From the NCBI GenBank assembly GCA_964017155.1, contig OZ024856.1, positions 8,507,811-8,571,810 of the forward strand: 64,000 nucleotides of DNA, given 5' to 3'. This document shows, piece by piece, positions 10,608-25,042 of the stretch; the stretch's first letter is position 1; each line of letters begins with the position of its first letter. The stretch is from Oasisia sp. SBJ-2009. Taxonomy: Eukaryota; Annelida; Polychaeta; Sabellida; Siboglinidae. The notes under the pieces were generated by a model, which worked only from the letters and a program-made list of their open reading frames with translations, ran no database searches and had not been told where the DNA came from. Made by a program: the position numbers and the translations under genes.

Positions 10608-12669
10608 GTGATTTTCGAAATTTCGATAAACACCCCAAAGTGCGCTTGCGCCAATATAAGGGTATTTTCTCTTCTGAAAAATACAACGTACAAATACAGT
10701 TCGTTAGTTTTATGGATCGTCATCGGTTCCCGAACTAGAAATCGACTACAACTTGTCGAGCTTCCAAAATGGTGCCTATATTTCGGAAATTACGCTAATC
10801 ACCCTCAAAGTGCGCTTACGCCAAAGCAAAGTTATTTTCACATCTGAAACCTACAATGTACCACTACTCTTCGTGACATGTGTGGATTCGCATGATTCCC
10901 AGAACGAAGAGTCAAGTACAAGTGGGCGTGCTTCGATACTCGTACCTATTTTTTCGGAAATTACTGTAAACTCGCTTAAATGCGTTCGCGCCAAAATAAC
11001 GGTATTGTCTCATCGGAAAACTACAATGTAGTACCACTATAATTATATAGTTTTTTTTGGATTTGCATAGGCCAGACAACAAGGAATAAAGTACAAGTGG
11101 TTGAATTTCGATACTAATAGATAGTGGCTTTGGAAATTGCGAGAAACACCCCAAAATGCGCTTACGCCAATATAAGGGTATTTTCTCTTCTGAAAAATAC
11201 AACGTACCAATACAGTTCGTTAGTTTTATGGATCGTCATCGGTTCCCGGACTAGAAATCAATTACAACTTGTCGAGCTTCCAAAATGGTGCCTATATTTC
11301 GGAAATTACGCTAATCACCCTCAAAGTTCGCTTACGCCAATGCAAAATTATTTTCACATCTGAAACCTACAATGTACCACTACTATTCGTGACCTTTGTG
11401 GATTCGCATGGTTCCCAGGGCGAAGAGTCAAGTACAAGTGGTCCTGCTTCGATACGCGTACCTATTTTTTCGGAAATTACGTTCAACTCCCTTAAATGCG
11501 TTCGCGCCAAATTAACGGTATTATCTCATCGGAAAACTACATCGTAGTACGACTATATTAAGATACTTTTTTTGGATTTGTATAGTCCAGACAACGAGGA
11601 ATAAAGTGCACGGGGTTGAATTTCGATACTAATAGATAGTGATTTTCGAAATTTCGATAAACACCCCAAAGTGCGCTTGCGCCAATATAAGGGTATTTTC
11701 TCTTCTGAAAAATACAACGTACAAATACAGTTCGTTAGTTTTATGGATCGTCATCGGTTCCCGAACTAGAAATCGACTACAACTTGTCGAGCTTCCAAAA
11801 TGGTGCCTATATTTCGGAAATTACGCTAATCACCCTCAAAGTGCGCTTACGCCAATGCAAAGTTATTTTCACATCTGAAACCTACAATGTACCACTACTC
11901 TTCGTGACATGTGTGGATTCGCATGATTCCCAGAACGAAGAGTCAAGTACAAGTGAGCGTGCTTCGATACTCGAACCTATTTTTTCCGAAATTACTGTAA
12001 ACTCGCTTAAATGCGTTCGCGCCAAAACAACGGTATTGTCTCATCGGAAAACTACATCGTAGTACGACTATATTAAGATACTTTTTTTGGATTTGTATAG
12101 TCCAGACAACGAGGAATAAAGTGCACGGGGTTGAATTTCGATACTAATAGATAGTGATTTTCGAAATTTCGATAAACACCCCTAAGTGCGCTTGCGCCAA
12201 TATAAGGGTATTTTCTCTTCTGAAAAATACAACGTACAAATACAGTTCGTTAGTTTTATGGATCGTCATCGGTTCCCGAACTAGAAATCGACTACAACTT
12301 GTCGAGCTTCCAAAATGGTGCCTATATTTCGGAAATTACGCTAATCACCCTCAAAGTGCGCTTACGCCAATGCAAAGTTATTTTCACATCTGAAACCTAC
12401 AATGTACCACTACTCTTCGTGACATGTGTGGATTCGCATGATTCCCAGAACGAAGAGTCAAGTACAAGTGGGCGTGCTTCGATACTCGTACCTATTTTTT
12501 CCGAAATTACTGTAAACTCGCTTAAATGCGTTCGCGCCAAAATAACGGTATTGTCTCATCGGAAAACTACAACGTAGTACCACTATAATTAGATACTTTT
12601 TTTTGGATTTGCATAGGCCAGACAACAAGGAATAAAGTACAAGTGGTTGAATTTCGATACTAATAGATA
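10608..12669 (+). repeat. Four-monomer segment, copy 1 of 6,188-bp-offset duplication
   Basis: Monomers at 10,608 (beta, 'gccaaagcaaag', 'ttatatag'), 11,124 (alpha), 11,639 (beta, 'actcgaacc', tail switching C1 to C2) and 12,154 (beta, 'cccctaag'). The same four types in the same order occur at 16,796, 17,312, 17,827 and 18,342, an offset of 6,188 bp (12 monomers). Private differences ('gttcaactccc' near 11,482, 'agtgagcgtgc' near 11,954) show that the copies have since diverged. Confidence 0.8.
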
Positions 12670-14216
12670 GTGGCTTTGGAAATTGCGAGAAACACCCCAA
12701 AATGCGCTTACGCCAATATAAGGGTATTTTCTCTTCTGAAAAATACAACTTACCAATACAGTTCGTTAGTTTTATGGATCGTCATCGGTTCCCGGACTAG
12801 AAATCAATTACAACTTGTCGAGCTTCCAAAATGGTGCCTATATTTCGGAAATTACGCTAATCACCCTCAAAGTTCGCTTACGCCAATGCAAAATTATTTT
12901 CACATCTGAAACCTACAATGTACCACTACTATTCGTGACCTTTGTGGATTCGCATGGTTCCCAGGGCGAAGAGTCATGTACAAGTGGTCGTGCTTCGATA
13001 CGCGTACCTGTTTTTTTCGGAAATTACGTTAAACTCCCTTAAATGCGTTCGCGCCAAGTTAACGGTATTATCTCATCGGAAAACTACATCGTAGTACGAC
13101 TATATTAAGATACTTTTTTTGGATTTGTATAGTCCAGGCAACGAGGAATAAAGTGCACGGGGTTGAATTTCGATACTAATAGATAGTGATTTTCGAAATT
13201 TCGATAAACACCCCAAAGTGCGCTTGCGCCAATATAAGGGTATTTTCTCTTCTGAAAAATACAACGTACAAATACAGTTCGTTAGTTTTATGGATCGTCA
13301 TCGGTTCCCGAACTAGAAATCGACTACAACTTGTCAAGCTTCCAAAATGGTGCCTATATTTCGGAAATTACGCTAATCACCCTCAAAGTGCGCTTACGCC
13401 AATGCAAAGTTATTTTCACATCTGAAACCTACAATGTACCACTACTCTTCGTGACATGTGTGGATTCGCATGATTCCCAGAACGAAGAGTCAAGTACAAG
13501 TGGGCGTGCTTCGATACTCGTACCTATTTTTTCGGAAATTACTGTAAACTCGCTTAAATGCGTTCGCGCCAAAATAACGGTATTGTCTCATCGGAAAACT
13601 ACAATGTAGTACCACTATAATTATATAGTTTTTTTTGGATTTGCATAGGCCAGACAACAAGGAATAAAGTACAAGTGGTTGAATTTCGATACTAATAGAT
13701 AGTGGCTTTGGAAATTGCGAGAAACACCCCAAAATGCGCTTACGCCAATATAAGGGTATTTTCTCTTCTCAAAAATACAACGTACCAATACAGTTCGTTA
13801 GTTTTATGGATCGTCATCGGTTCCCGGACTAGAAATCAATTACAACTTGTCGAGCTTCCAAAATGGTGCCTATATTTCGGAAATTACGCTAATCACCCTC
13901 AAAGTTCGCTTACGCCAATGCAAAATTATTTTCACATCTGAAACCTACAATGTACCACTACTATTCGTGACCTTTGTGGATTCGCATGGTTCCCAGGGCG
14001 AAGAGTCAAGTACAAGTGGTCCTGCTTCGATACGCGTACCTATTTTTTCGGAAATTACGTTAAACTCCCTTAAATGCGTTCGCGCCAAATTAACGGTATT
14101 ATCTCATCGGAAAACTACATCGTAGTACGACTATATTAAGATACTTTTTTTGGATTTGTATAGTCCAGACAACGAGGAATAAAGTGCACGGGGTTGAATT
14201 TCGATACTAATAGATA
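12670..14216 (+). repeat. Three-monomer segment, copy 1 of 2,579-bp-offset duplication
   Basis: Monomers at 12,670 (alpha, 'cctgtttttttcgg', 'gccaagttaacgg'), 13,186 (beta, 'caggcaacg' upstream, 'gtcaagctt', 'ttatatag') and 13,702 (alpha). The same order recurs at 15,249-16,795 (offset 2,579 bp) and again at 20,405-21,951. The T-run at about 13,010-13,017 is one base longer than usual and is inherited in all three copies, so it is a real variant and not a sequencing error. Confidence 0.82.
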
Positions 14217-16795
14217 GTGATTTTCGAAATTTCGATAAACACCCCAAAGTGCGCTTGCGCCAATATAAGGGTATTTTCTCTTCTGAAAAATACAACGTAC
14301 AAATACAGTTCGTTAGTTTTATGGATCGTCATCGGTTCCCGAACTAGAAATCGACTACAACTTGTCGAGCTTCCAAAATGGTGCCTATATTTCGGAAATT
14401 ACGCTAATCACCCTCAAAGTGCGCTTACGCCAAAGCAAAGTTATTTTCACATCTGAAACCTACAATGTACCACTACTCTTCGTGACATGTGTGGATTCGC
14501 ATGATTCCCAGAACGAAGAGTCAAGTACAAGTGGGCGTGCTTCGATACTCGTACCTATTTTTTCCGAAATTACTGTAAACTCGCTTAAATGCGTTCGCGC
14601 CAAAATAACGGTATTGTCTCATCGGAAAACTACAACATAGTACCACTATAATTATATACTTTTTTTTGGATTTGCATAGGTCAGACAACAAGGAATAAAG
14701 TACAAGTGGTTGAATTTCGATACTAAAAGATAGTGGCTTTGGAAATTGCGAGAAACACCCCAAAATGCGCTTACGCCAATATAAGGGTATTTTCTCTTCT
14801 GAAAAATACAACGTACAAATACAGTTCGTTAGTTTTATGGATCGTCATCGGTTCCCGAACTAGAAATCGACTACAACTTGTCGAGCTTCCAAAATGGTGC
14901 CTATATTTCGGAAATTACGCTAATCACCCTCAAAGTGCGCTTACGCCAATGCAAAGTTATTTTCACATCTGAAACCTACAATGTACCACTACTCTTCGTG
15001 ACATGTGTGGATTCGCATGATTCCCAGAACGAAGAGTCAAGTACAAGTGGGCGTGCTTCGATACTCGTACCTATTTTTTCCGAAATTACTGTAAACTCGC
15101 TTAAATGCGTTCGCGCCAAAATAACGGTATTGTCTCATCGGAAAACTACAACGTAGTACCACTATAATTAGATACTTTTTTTTGGATTTGCATAGGACAG
15201 ACAACAAGGAATAAAGTACAAGTGGTTGAATTTCGATAGTAATAGATAGTGGCTTTGGAAATTGCGAGAAACACCCCAAAATGCGCTTACGCCAATATAA
15301 GGGTATTTTCTCTTCTGAAAAATACAACTTACCAATACAGTTCGTTAGTTTTATGGATCGTCATCGGTTCCCGGACTAGAAATCAATTACAACTTGTCGA
15401 GCTTCCAAAATGGTGCCTATATTTCGGAAATTACGCTAATCACCCTCAAAGTTCTCTTACGCCAATGCAAAATTATTTTCACATCTGAAACCTACAATGT
15501 ACCACTACTATTCGTGACCTTTGTGGATTCGCATGGTTCCCAGGGCGAAGAGTCATGTACAAGTGGTCGTGCTTCGATACGCGTACCTGTTTTTTTCGGA
15601 AATTACGTTAAACTCCCTTAAATGCGTTCGCGCCAAGTTAACGGTATTATCTCATCGGAAAACTACATCGTAGTACGACTATATTAAGATACTTTTTTTG
15701 GATTTGTATAGTCCAGGCAACGAGGAATAAAGTGCACGGGGTTGAATTTCGATACTAATAGATAGTGATTTTCGAAATTTCGATAAACACCCCAAAGTGC
15801 GCTTGCGACAATATAAGGGTATTTTCTCTTCTGAAAAATACAACGTACAAATACAGTTCGTTAGTTTTATGGATCGTCATCGGTTCCCGAACTAGAAATC
15901 GACTACAACTTGTCAAGCTTCCAAAATGGTGCCTATATTTCGGAAATTACGCTAATCACCCTCAAAGTGCGCTTACGCCAATGCAAAGTTATTTTCACAT
16001 CTGAAACCTACAATGTACCACTACTCTTCGTGACATGTGTGGATTCGCATGATTCCCAGAACGAAGAGTCAAGTACAAGTGGGCGTGCTTCGATACTCGT
16101 ACCTATTTTTTCGGAAATTACTGTAAACTCGCTTAAATGCGTTCGCGCCAAAATAACGGTATTGTCTCATCGGAAAACTACAATGTAGTACCACTATAAT
16201 TATATAGTTTTTTTTGGATTTGCATAGGCCAGACAACAAGGAATAAAGTACAAGTGGTTGAATTTCGATACTAATAGATAGTGGCTTTGGAAATTGCGAG
16301 AAACACCCCAAAATGCGCTTACGCCAATATAAGGGTATTTTCTCTTCTGAAAAATACAACGTACCAATACAGTTCGTTAGTTTTATGGATCGTCATCGGT
16401 TCCCGGACTAGAAATCAATTACAACTTGTCGAGCTTCCAAAATGGTGCCTATATTTCGGAAATTACGCTAATCACCCTCAAAGTTCGCTTACGCCAATGC
16501 AAAATTATTTTCACATCTGAAACCTACAATGTACCACTACTATTCGTGACCTTTGTGGATTCGCATGGTTCCCAGGGCGAAGAGTCAAGTACAAGTGGTC
16601 CTGCTTCGATACGCGTACCTATTTTTTCGGAAATTACGTTAAACTCCCTTAAATGCGTTCGCGCCAAATTAACGGTATTATCTCATCGGAAAACTACATC
16701 GTAGTACGACTATATTAAGATACTTTTTTTGGATTTGTATAGTCCAGACAACGAGGAATAAAGTGCACGGGGTTGAATTTCGATACTAATAGATA
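14217..16795 (+). repeat. Five-monomer segment, copy 1 of 5,156-bp-offset duplication
   Basis: Monomers at 14,217, 14,733 (chimera), 15,249, 15,765 and 16,281. They match 19,373, 19,889, 20,405, 20,921 and 21,437 at a constant offset of 5,156 bp. Shared rare markers include 'caacatag' (c at 14,636 and 19,792) and 'gatagtaatag' (15,235 and 20,391). A few substitutions are private to this copy, for example 'gttctcttacg' near 15,453 and 'gcgacaata' near 15,807. Confidence 0.87.
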
Positions 16796-19372
16796 GTGAT
16801 TTTCGAAATTTCGATAAACACCCCAAAGTGCGCTTGCGCCAATATAAGGGTATTTTCTCTTCTGAAAAATACAACGTACAAATACAGTTCGTTAGTTTTA
16901 TGGATCGTCATCGGTTCCCGAACTAGAAATCGACTACAACTTGTCGAGCTTCCAAAATGGTGCCTATATTTCGGAAATTACGCTAATCACCCTCAAAGTG
17001 CGCTTACGCCAAAGCAAAGTTATTTTCACATCTGAAACCTACAATGTACCACTACTCTTCGTGACATGTGTGGATTCGCATGATTCCCAGAACGAAGAGT
17101 CAAGTACAAGTGGGCGTGCTTCGATACTCGTACCTATTTTTTCGGAAATTACTGTAAACTCGCTTAAATGCGTTCGCGCCAAAATAACGGTATTGTCTCA
17201 TCGGAAAACTACAATGTAGTACCACTATAATTATATAGTTTTTTTTGGATTTGCATAGGCCAGACAACAAGGAATAAAGTACAAGTGGTTGAATTTCGAT
17301 ACTAATAGATAGTGGCTTTGGAAATTGCGAGAAACACCCCAAAATGCGCTTACGCCAATATAAGGGTATTTTCTCTTCTGAAAAATACAACGTACCAATA
17401 CAGTTCGTTAGTTTTATGGATCGTCATCGGTTCCCGGACTAGAAATCAATTACAACTTGTCGAGCTTCCAAAATGGTGCCTATATTTCGGAAATTACGCT
17501 AATCACCCTCAAAGTTCGCTTACGCCAATGCAAAATTATTTTCACATCTGAAACCTACAATGTACCACTACTATTCGTGACCTTTGTGGATTCGCATGGT
17601 TCCCAGGGCGAAGAGTCAAGTACAAGTGGTCCTGCTTCGATACGCGTACCTATTTTTTCGGAAATTACGTTAAACTCCCTTAAATGCGTTCGCGCCAAAT
17701 TAACGGTATTATCTCATCGGAAAACTACATCGTAGTACGACTATATTAAGATACTTTTTTTGGATTTGTATAGTCCAGACAACGAGGAATAAAGTGCACG
17801 GGGTTGAATTTCGATACTAATAGATAGTGATTTTCGAAATTTCGATAAACACCCCAAAGTGCGCTTGCGCCAATATAAGGGTATTTTCTCTTCTGAAAAA
17901 TACAACGTACAAATACAGTTCGTTAGTTTTATGGATCGTCATCGGTTCCCGAACTAGAAATCGACTACAACTTGTCGAGCTTCCAAAATGGTGCCTATAT
18001 TTCGGAAATTACGCTAATCACCCTCAAAGTGCGCTTACGCCAATGCAAAGTTATTTTCACATCTGAAACCTACAATGTACCACTACTCTTCGTGACATGT
18101 GTGGATTCGCATGATTCCCAGAACGAAGAGTCAAGTACAAGTGGGCGTGCTTCGATACTCGAACCTATTTTTTCCGAAATTACTGTAAACTCGCTTAAAT
18201 GCGTTCGCGCCAAAACAACGGTATTGTCTCATCGGAAAACTACATCGTAGTACGACTATATTAAGATACTTTTTTTGGATTTGTATAGTCCAGACAACGA
18301 GGAATAAAGTGCACGGGGTTGAATTTCGATACTAATAGATAGTGATTTTCGAAATTTCGATAAACACCCCTAAATGCGCTTGCGCCAATATAAGGGTATT
18401 TTCTCTTCTGAAAAATACAACGTACAAATACAGTTCGTTAGTTTTATGGATCGTCATCGGTTCCCGAACTAGAAATCGACTACAACTTGTCGAGCTTCCA
18501 AAATGGTGCCTATATTTCGGAAATTACGCTAATCAACCTCAAAGTGCGCTTACGCCAATGCAAAGTTATTTTCACATCTGAAACCTACAATGTACCACTA
18601 CTCTTCGTGACATGTGTGGATTCGCATGATTCCCAGAACGAAGAGTCAAGTACAAGTGGGCGTGCTTCGATACTCGTACCTATTTTTTCCGAAATTACTG
18701 TAAACTCGCTTAAATGCGTTCGCGCCAAAACAACGGTATTGTCTCATCGGAAAACTACAACGTAGTACCACTATAATTAGATACTTTTTTTTGGATTTGC
18801 ACAGGCCAGACAACGAGGAATAAAGTACAAGTGGTTGAATTTCGATACTAATAGATAGTGGCTTTGGAAATTGCGAGAAACACCCCAAAATGCGCTTACG
18901 CCAATATAAGGGTATTTTCTCTTCTGAAAAATACAACTTACCAATACAGTTCGTTAGTTTTATGGATCGTCATCGGTTCCCGGACTAGAAATCAATTACA
19001 ACTTGTCGAGCTTCCAAAATGGTGCCTATATTTCGGAAATTACGCTAATCACCCTCAAAGTTCGCTTACGCCAATGCAAAATTATTTTCACATCTGAAAC
19101 CTACAATGTACCACTACTATTCGTGACCTTTGTGGATTCGCATGGTTCCCAGGGCGAAGAGTCATGTACAAGTGGTCGTGCTTCGATACGCGTACCTATT
19201 TATTCGGAAATTACGTTAAACTCCCTTAAATGCGTTCGCGCCAAATTAACGGTATTATCTCATCGGAAAACTACATCGTAGTACGACTATATTAAGATAC
19301 TTTTTTTGGATTTGTATAGTCCAGACAACGAGGAATAAAGTGCACGGGTTTGAATTTCGATACTAATAGATA
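16796..19372 (+). repeat. Five monomers including copy 2 of the 6,188-bp-offset segment
   Basis: Monomers at 16,796 (beta, 'gccaaagcaaag'), 17,312 (alpha), 17,827 (beta, 'actcgaacc', chimeric tail), 18,342 (beta, 'cccctaaatg', 'aatcaacctc') and 18,858 (alpha with 'caacttacc' and 'cctatttattc'). The first four repeat 10,608-12,669. The segment sits between the two copies of the 5,156-bp-offset unit, so the repeat boundaries here overlap and do not nest cleanly. Confidence 0.82.
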
Positions 19373-21951
19373 GTGATTTTCGAAATTTCGATAAACACCC
19401 CAAAGTGCGCTTGCGCCAATATAAGGGTATTTTCTCTTCTGAAAAATACAACGTACAAATACAGTTCGTTAGTTTTATGGATCGTCATCGGTTCCCGAAC
19501 TAGAAATCGACTACAACTTGTCGAGCTTCCAAAATGGTGCCTATATTTCGGAAATTACGCTAATCACCCTCAAAGTGCGCTTACGCCAAAGCAAAGTTAT
19601 TTTCACATCTGAAACCTACAATGTACCACTACTCTTCGTGACATGTGTGGATTCGCATGATTCCCAGAACGAAGAGTCAAGTACAAGTGGGCGTGCTTCG
19701 ATACTCGTACCTATTTTTTCCGAAATTACTGTAAACTCGCTTAAATGCGTTCGCGCCAAAATAACGGTATTGTCTCATCGGAAAACTACAACATAGTACC
19801 ACTATAATTATATACTTTTTTTTGGATTTGCATAGGTCAGACAACAAGGAATAAAGTACAAGTGGTTGAATTTCGATACTAAAAGATAGTGGCTTTGGAA
19901 ATTGCGAGAAACACCCCAAAATGCGCTTACGCCAATATAAGGGTATTTTCTCTTCTGAAAAATACAACGTACAAATACAGTTCGTTAGTTTTATGGATCG
20001 TCATCGGTTCCCGAACTAGAAATCGACTACAACTTGTCGAGCTTCCAAAATGGTGCCTATATTTCGGAAATTACGCTAATTACCCTCAAAGTGCGCTTAC
20101 GCCAATGCAAAGTTATTTTCACATCTGAAACCTACAATGTACCACTACTCTTCGTGACATGTGTGGATTCGCATGATTCCCAGAACGAAGAGTCAAGTAC
20201 AAGTGGGCGTGCTTCGATACTCGTACCTATTTTTTCCGAAATTACTGTAAACTCGCTTAAATGCGTTCGCGCCAAAATAACGGTATTGTCTCATCGGAAA
20301 ACTACAACGTAGTACCACTATAATTATATACTTTTTTTTGGATTTGCATAGGACAGACAACAAGGAATAAAGTACAAGTGGTTGAATTTCGATAGTAATA
20401 GATAGTGGCTTTGGAAATTGCGAGAAACACCCCAAAATGCGCTTACGCCAATATAAGGGTATTTTCTCTTCTGAAAAATACAACTTACCAATACAGTTCG
20501 TTAGTTTTATGGATCGTCATCGGTTCCCGGACTAGAAATCAATTACAACTTGTCGAGCTTCCAAAATGGTGCCTATATTTCGGAAATTACGCTAATCACC
20601 CTCAAAGTTCGCTTACGCCAATGCAAAATTATTTTCACATCTGAAACCTACAATGTACCACTACTATTCGTGACCTTTGTGGATTCGCATGGTTCCCAGG
20701 GCGAAGAGTCATGTACAAGTGGTCGTGCTTCGATACGCGTACCTGTTTTTTTCGGAAATTACGTTAAACTCCCTTAAATGCGTTCGCGCCAAGTTAACGG
20801 TATTATCTCATCGGAAAACTACATCGTAGTACGACTATATTAAGATACTTTTTTTGGATTTGTATAGTCCAGGCAACGAGGAATAAAGTGCACGGGGTTG
20901 AATTTCGATACTAATAGATAGTGATTTTCGAAATTTCGATAAACACCCCAAAGTGCGCTTGCGCCAATATAAGGGTATTTTCTCTTCTGAAAAATACAAC
21001 GTACAAATACAGTTCGTTAGTTTTATGGATCGTCATCGGTTCCCGAACTAGAAATCGACTACAACTTGTCAAGCTTCCAAAATGGTGCCTATATTTCGGA
21101 AATTACGCTAATCACCCTCAAAGTGCGCTTACGCCAATGCAAAGTTATTTTCACATCTGAAACCTACAATGTACCACTACTCTTCGTGACATGTGTGGAT
21201 TCGCATGATTCCCAGAACGAAGAGTCAAGTACAAGTGGGCGTGCTTCGATACTCGTACCTATTTTTTCGGAAATTACTGTAAACTCGCTTAAATGCGTTC
21301 GCGCCAAAATAACGGTATTGTCTCATCGGAAAACTACAATGTAGTACCACTATAATTATATAGTTTTTTTTGGATTTGCATAGGCCAGACAACAAGGAAT
21401 AAAGTACAAGTGGTTGAATTTCGATACTAATAGATAGTGGCTTTGGAAATTGCGAGAAACACCCCAAAATGCGCTTACGCCAATATAAGGGTATTTTCTC
21501 TTCTGAAAAATACAACGTACCAATACAGTTCGTTAGTTTTATGGATCGTCATCGGTTCCCGGACTAGAAATCAATTACAACTTGTCGAGCTTCCAAAATG
21601 GTGCCTATATTTCGGAAATTACGCTAATCACCCTCAAAGTTCGCTTACGCCAATGCAAAATTATTTTCACATCTGAAACCTACAATGTACCACTACTATT
21701 CGTGACCTTTGTGGATTCGCATGGTTCCCAGGGCGAAGAGTCAAGTACAAGTGGTCCTGCTTCGATACGCGTACCTATTTTTTCGGAAATTACGTTAAAC
21801 TCCCTTAAATGCGTTCGCGCCAAATTAACGGTATTATCTCATCGGAAAACTACATCGTAGTACGACTATATTAAGATACTTTTTTTGGATTTGTATAGTC
21901 CAGACAACGAGGAATAAAGTGCACGGGGTTGAATTTCGATACTAATAGATA
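19373..21951 (+). repeat. Five-monomer segment, copy 2 of 5,156-bp-offset duplication
   Basis: Monomers at 19,373, 19,889 (alpha-head/beta-body chimera), 20,405, 20,921 and 21,437 repeat 14,217-16,795. Private differences include 'gctaattaccc' near 20,080 and 'ttatatac' in place of 'ttagatac' near 20,326. To the right of 21,952 the match to the left copy ends: a beta with 'agtagaagtgg' replaces the beta with 'gccaaagcaaag'. Confidence 0.87.
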
Positions 21952-24900
21952 GTGATTTTCGAAATTTCGATAAACACCCCAAAGTGCGCTTGCGCCAATA
22001 TAAGGGTATTTTCTCTTCTGAAAAATACAACGTACAAATACAGTTCGTTAGTTTTATGGATCGTCATCGGTTCCCGAACTAGAAATCGACTACAACTTGT
22101 CGAGCTTCCAAAATGGTGCCTATATTTCGGAAATTACGCTAATCACCCTCAAAGTGCGCTTACGCCAATGCAAAGTTATTTTCACATCTGAAACCTACAA
22201 TGTACCACTACTCTTCGTGACATGTGTGGATTCGCATGATTCCCAGAACGAAGAGTCAAGTAGAAGTGGGCGTGCTTCGATACTCGTACCTATTTTTTCC
22301 GAAATTACTGTAAACTCGCTTAAATGCGTTCGCGCCAAAACAACGGTATTGTCTCATCGGAAAACTACATCGTAGTACGACTATATTAAGATACTTTTTT
22401 TGGATTTGTATAATCCAGACAACGAGGAATAAAGTGCACGGGGTTGAATTTCGATACTAATAGATAGTGATTTTCGAAATTTCGATAAACACCCCTAAGT
22501 GCGTTTGCGCCAATATAAGGGTATTTTCTCTTCTGAAAAATACAACGTACAAATACAGTTCGTTAGTTTTATGGATCGTCATCGGTTCCCGAACTAGAAA
22601 TCGACTACAACTTGTCGAGCTTCCAAAATGGTGCCTATATTTCGGAAATTACGCTAATCACCCTCAAAGTGCGCTTACGCCAATGCAAAGTTATTTTCAC
22701 ATCTGAAACCTACAATGTACCACTACTCTTCGTGACATGTGTGGATTCGCATGATTCCCAGAACGAAGAGTCAAGTACAAGTGGGCGTGCTTCGATACTC
22801 GTACCTATTTTTTCCGAAATTACTGTAAACTCGCTTAAATGCGTTCGCGCCAAAACAACGGTATTGTCTCATCGGAAAACTACAACGTAGTACCACTATA
22901 ATTAGATACTTTTTTTTGGATTTGCACAGGCCAGACAACGAGGAATAAAGTACAAGTGGTTGAATTTCGATACTAATAGATAGTGGCTTTGGAAATTGCG
23001 AGAAACACCCCAAAATGCGCTTACGCCAATATAAGGGTATTTTCTCTTCTGAAAAATACAACTTACCAATACAGTTCGTTAGTTTTATGGATCGTCATCG
23101 GTTCCCGGACTAGAAATCAATTACAACTTGTCGAGCTTCCAAAATGGTGCCTATATTTCGGAAATTACGCTAATCACCCTCAAAGTTCGCTTACGCCAAT
23201 GCAAAATTATTTTCACATCTGAAACCTACAATGTACCACTACTATTCGTGACCTTTGTGGATTCGCATGGTTCCCAGGGCGAAGAGTCATGTACAAGTGG
23301 TCGTGCTTCGATACGCGTACCTATTTATTCGGAAATTACGTTAAACTCCCTTAAATGCGTTCGCGCCAAATTAACGGTATTATCTCATCGGAAAACTACA
23401 TCGTAGTACGACTATATTAAGATACTTTTTTTGGATTTGTATAGTCCAGACAACGAGGAATAAAGCGCACGGGGTTGAATTTCGATACTAATAGATAGTG
23501 ATTTTCGAAATTGCGATAAACACCCCAAAGTGCGCTTGCGCCAATATAAGGGTATTTTCTCTTCTGAAAAATACAACGTACAAATACAGTTCGTTAGTTT
23601 TATGGATCGTCATCGGTTCCCGAACTAGAAATCGACTACAACTTGTCGAGCTTCCAAAATGGTGCCTATATTTCGGAAATTACGCTAATCACCCTCAAAG
23701 TGCGCTTACGCCAATGCAAAGTTATTTTCACATCTGAAACCTACAATGTACCACTACTCTTCGTGACATGTGTGGATTCGCATGATTCCCAGAACGAAGA
23801 GTCAAGTAGAAGTGGGCGTGCTTCGATACTCGTACCTATTTTTTCCGAAATTACTGTAAACTCGCTTAAATGCGTTCGCGCCAAAACAACGGTATTGTCT
23901 CATCGGAAAACTACATCGTAGTACGACTATATTAAGATACTTTTTTTGGATTTGTATAATCCAGACAACGAGGAATAAAGTGCACGGGGTTGAATTTCGA
24001 TACTAATAGATAGTGATTTTCGAAATTTCGATAAACACCCCTAAGTGCGTTTGCGCCAATATAAGGGTATTTTCTCTTCTGAAAAATACAACGTACAAAT
24101 ACAGTTCGTTAGTTTTATGGATCGTCATCGGTTCCCGAACTAGAAATCGACTACAACTTGTCGAGCTTCCAAAATGGTGCCTATATTTCGGAAATTACGC
24201 TAATCACCCTCAAAGTGCGCTTACGCCAATGCAAAGTTATTTTCACATCTGAAACCTACAATGTACCACTACTCTTCGTGATATGTGTGGATTCGCATGA
24301 TTCCCAGAACGAAGAGTCAAGTACAAGTGGGCGTGCTTCGATACTCGTACCTATTTTTTCCGAAATTACTGTAAACTCGCTTAAATGCGTTCGCGCCAAA
24401 ACAACGGTATTGTCTCATCGGAAAACTACAACGTAGTACCACTATAATTAGATACTTTTTTTGGATTTGCACAGGCCAGACAACGAGGAATAAAGTACAA
24501 GTGGTTGAATTTCGATACTAATAGATAGTGGCTTTGGAAATTGCGAGAAACACCCCAAAATGCGCTTACGCCAATATAAGTGTATTTTCTCTTCTGAAAA
24601 ATACAACTTACCAATACAGTTCGTTAGTTTTATGGATCGTCATCGGTTCCCGGACTAGAAATCAATTACAACTTGTCGAGCTTCCAAAATGGTGCCTATA
24701 TTTCGGAAATTACGCTAATCACCCTCAAAGTTCGCTTACGCCAATGCAAAATTATTTTCACATCTGAAACCTACAATGTACCACTACTATTCGTGACCTT
24801 TGTGGATTCGCATGGTTCCCAGGGCGAAGAGTCATGTACAAGTGGTCGTGCTTCGATACGCGTACCTATTTATTCGGAAATTACGTTAAACTCCCTTAAA

Positions 24901-25042
24901 TGCGTTCGCGCCAAATTAACGGTATTATCTCATCGGAAAACTACATCGTAGTACGACTATATTAAGATACTTTTTTTGGATTTGTATAGTCCAGACAACG
25001 AGGAATAAAGCGCACGGGGTTGAATTTCGATACTAATAGATA
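21952..25042 (+). repeat. Tandem duplication of a 3-monomer unit (about 1,546 bp x2)
   Basis: Unit 1 has beta 21,952, beta 22,467 and alpha 22,983; unit 2 has beta 23,498, beta 24,013 and alpha 24,528. In both, the first beta carries 'agtagaagtgg' (g for c near 22,263 and 23,809) and a tail switching C1 to C2, the second carries 'tataatccag' upstream and 'gtgcgtttgcg', and the alpha carries 'cctatttattc'. These three linked markers are the front part of the core 7-mer unit. Private changes include 'aaattgcgata' (23,507) and 'gtgatatgtgtgg' near 24,280. Confidence 0.87.

Noticed and set aside
13010..13017. Extra T in 'cctgtttttttcgg' as a sequencing error
   Set aside because: The same longer run occurs in the matching monomers 2,579 and 7,735 bases to the right (about 15,589 and 20,745), so it is an inherited variant.
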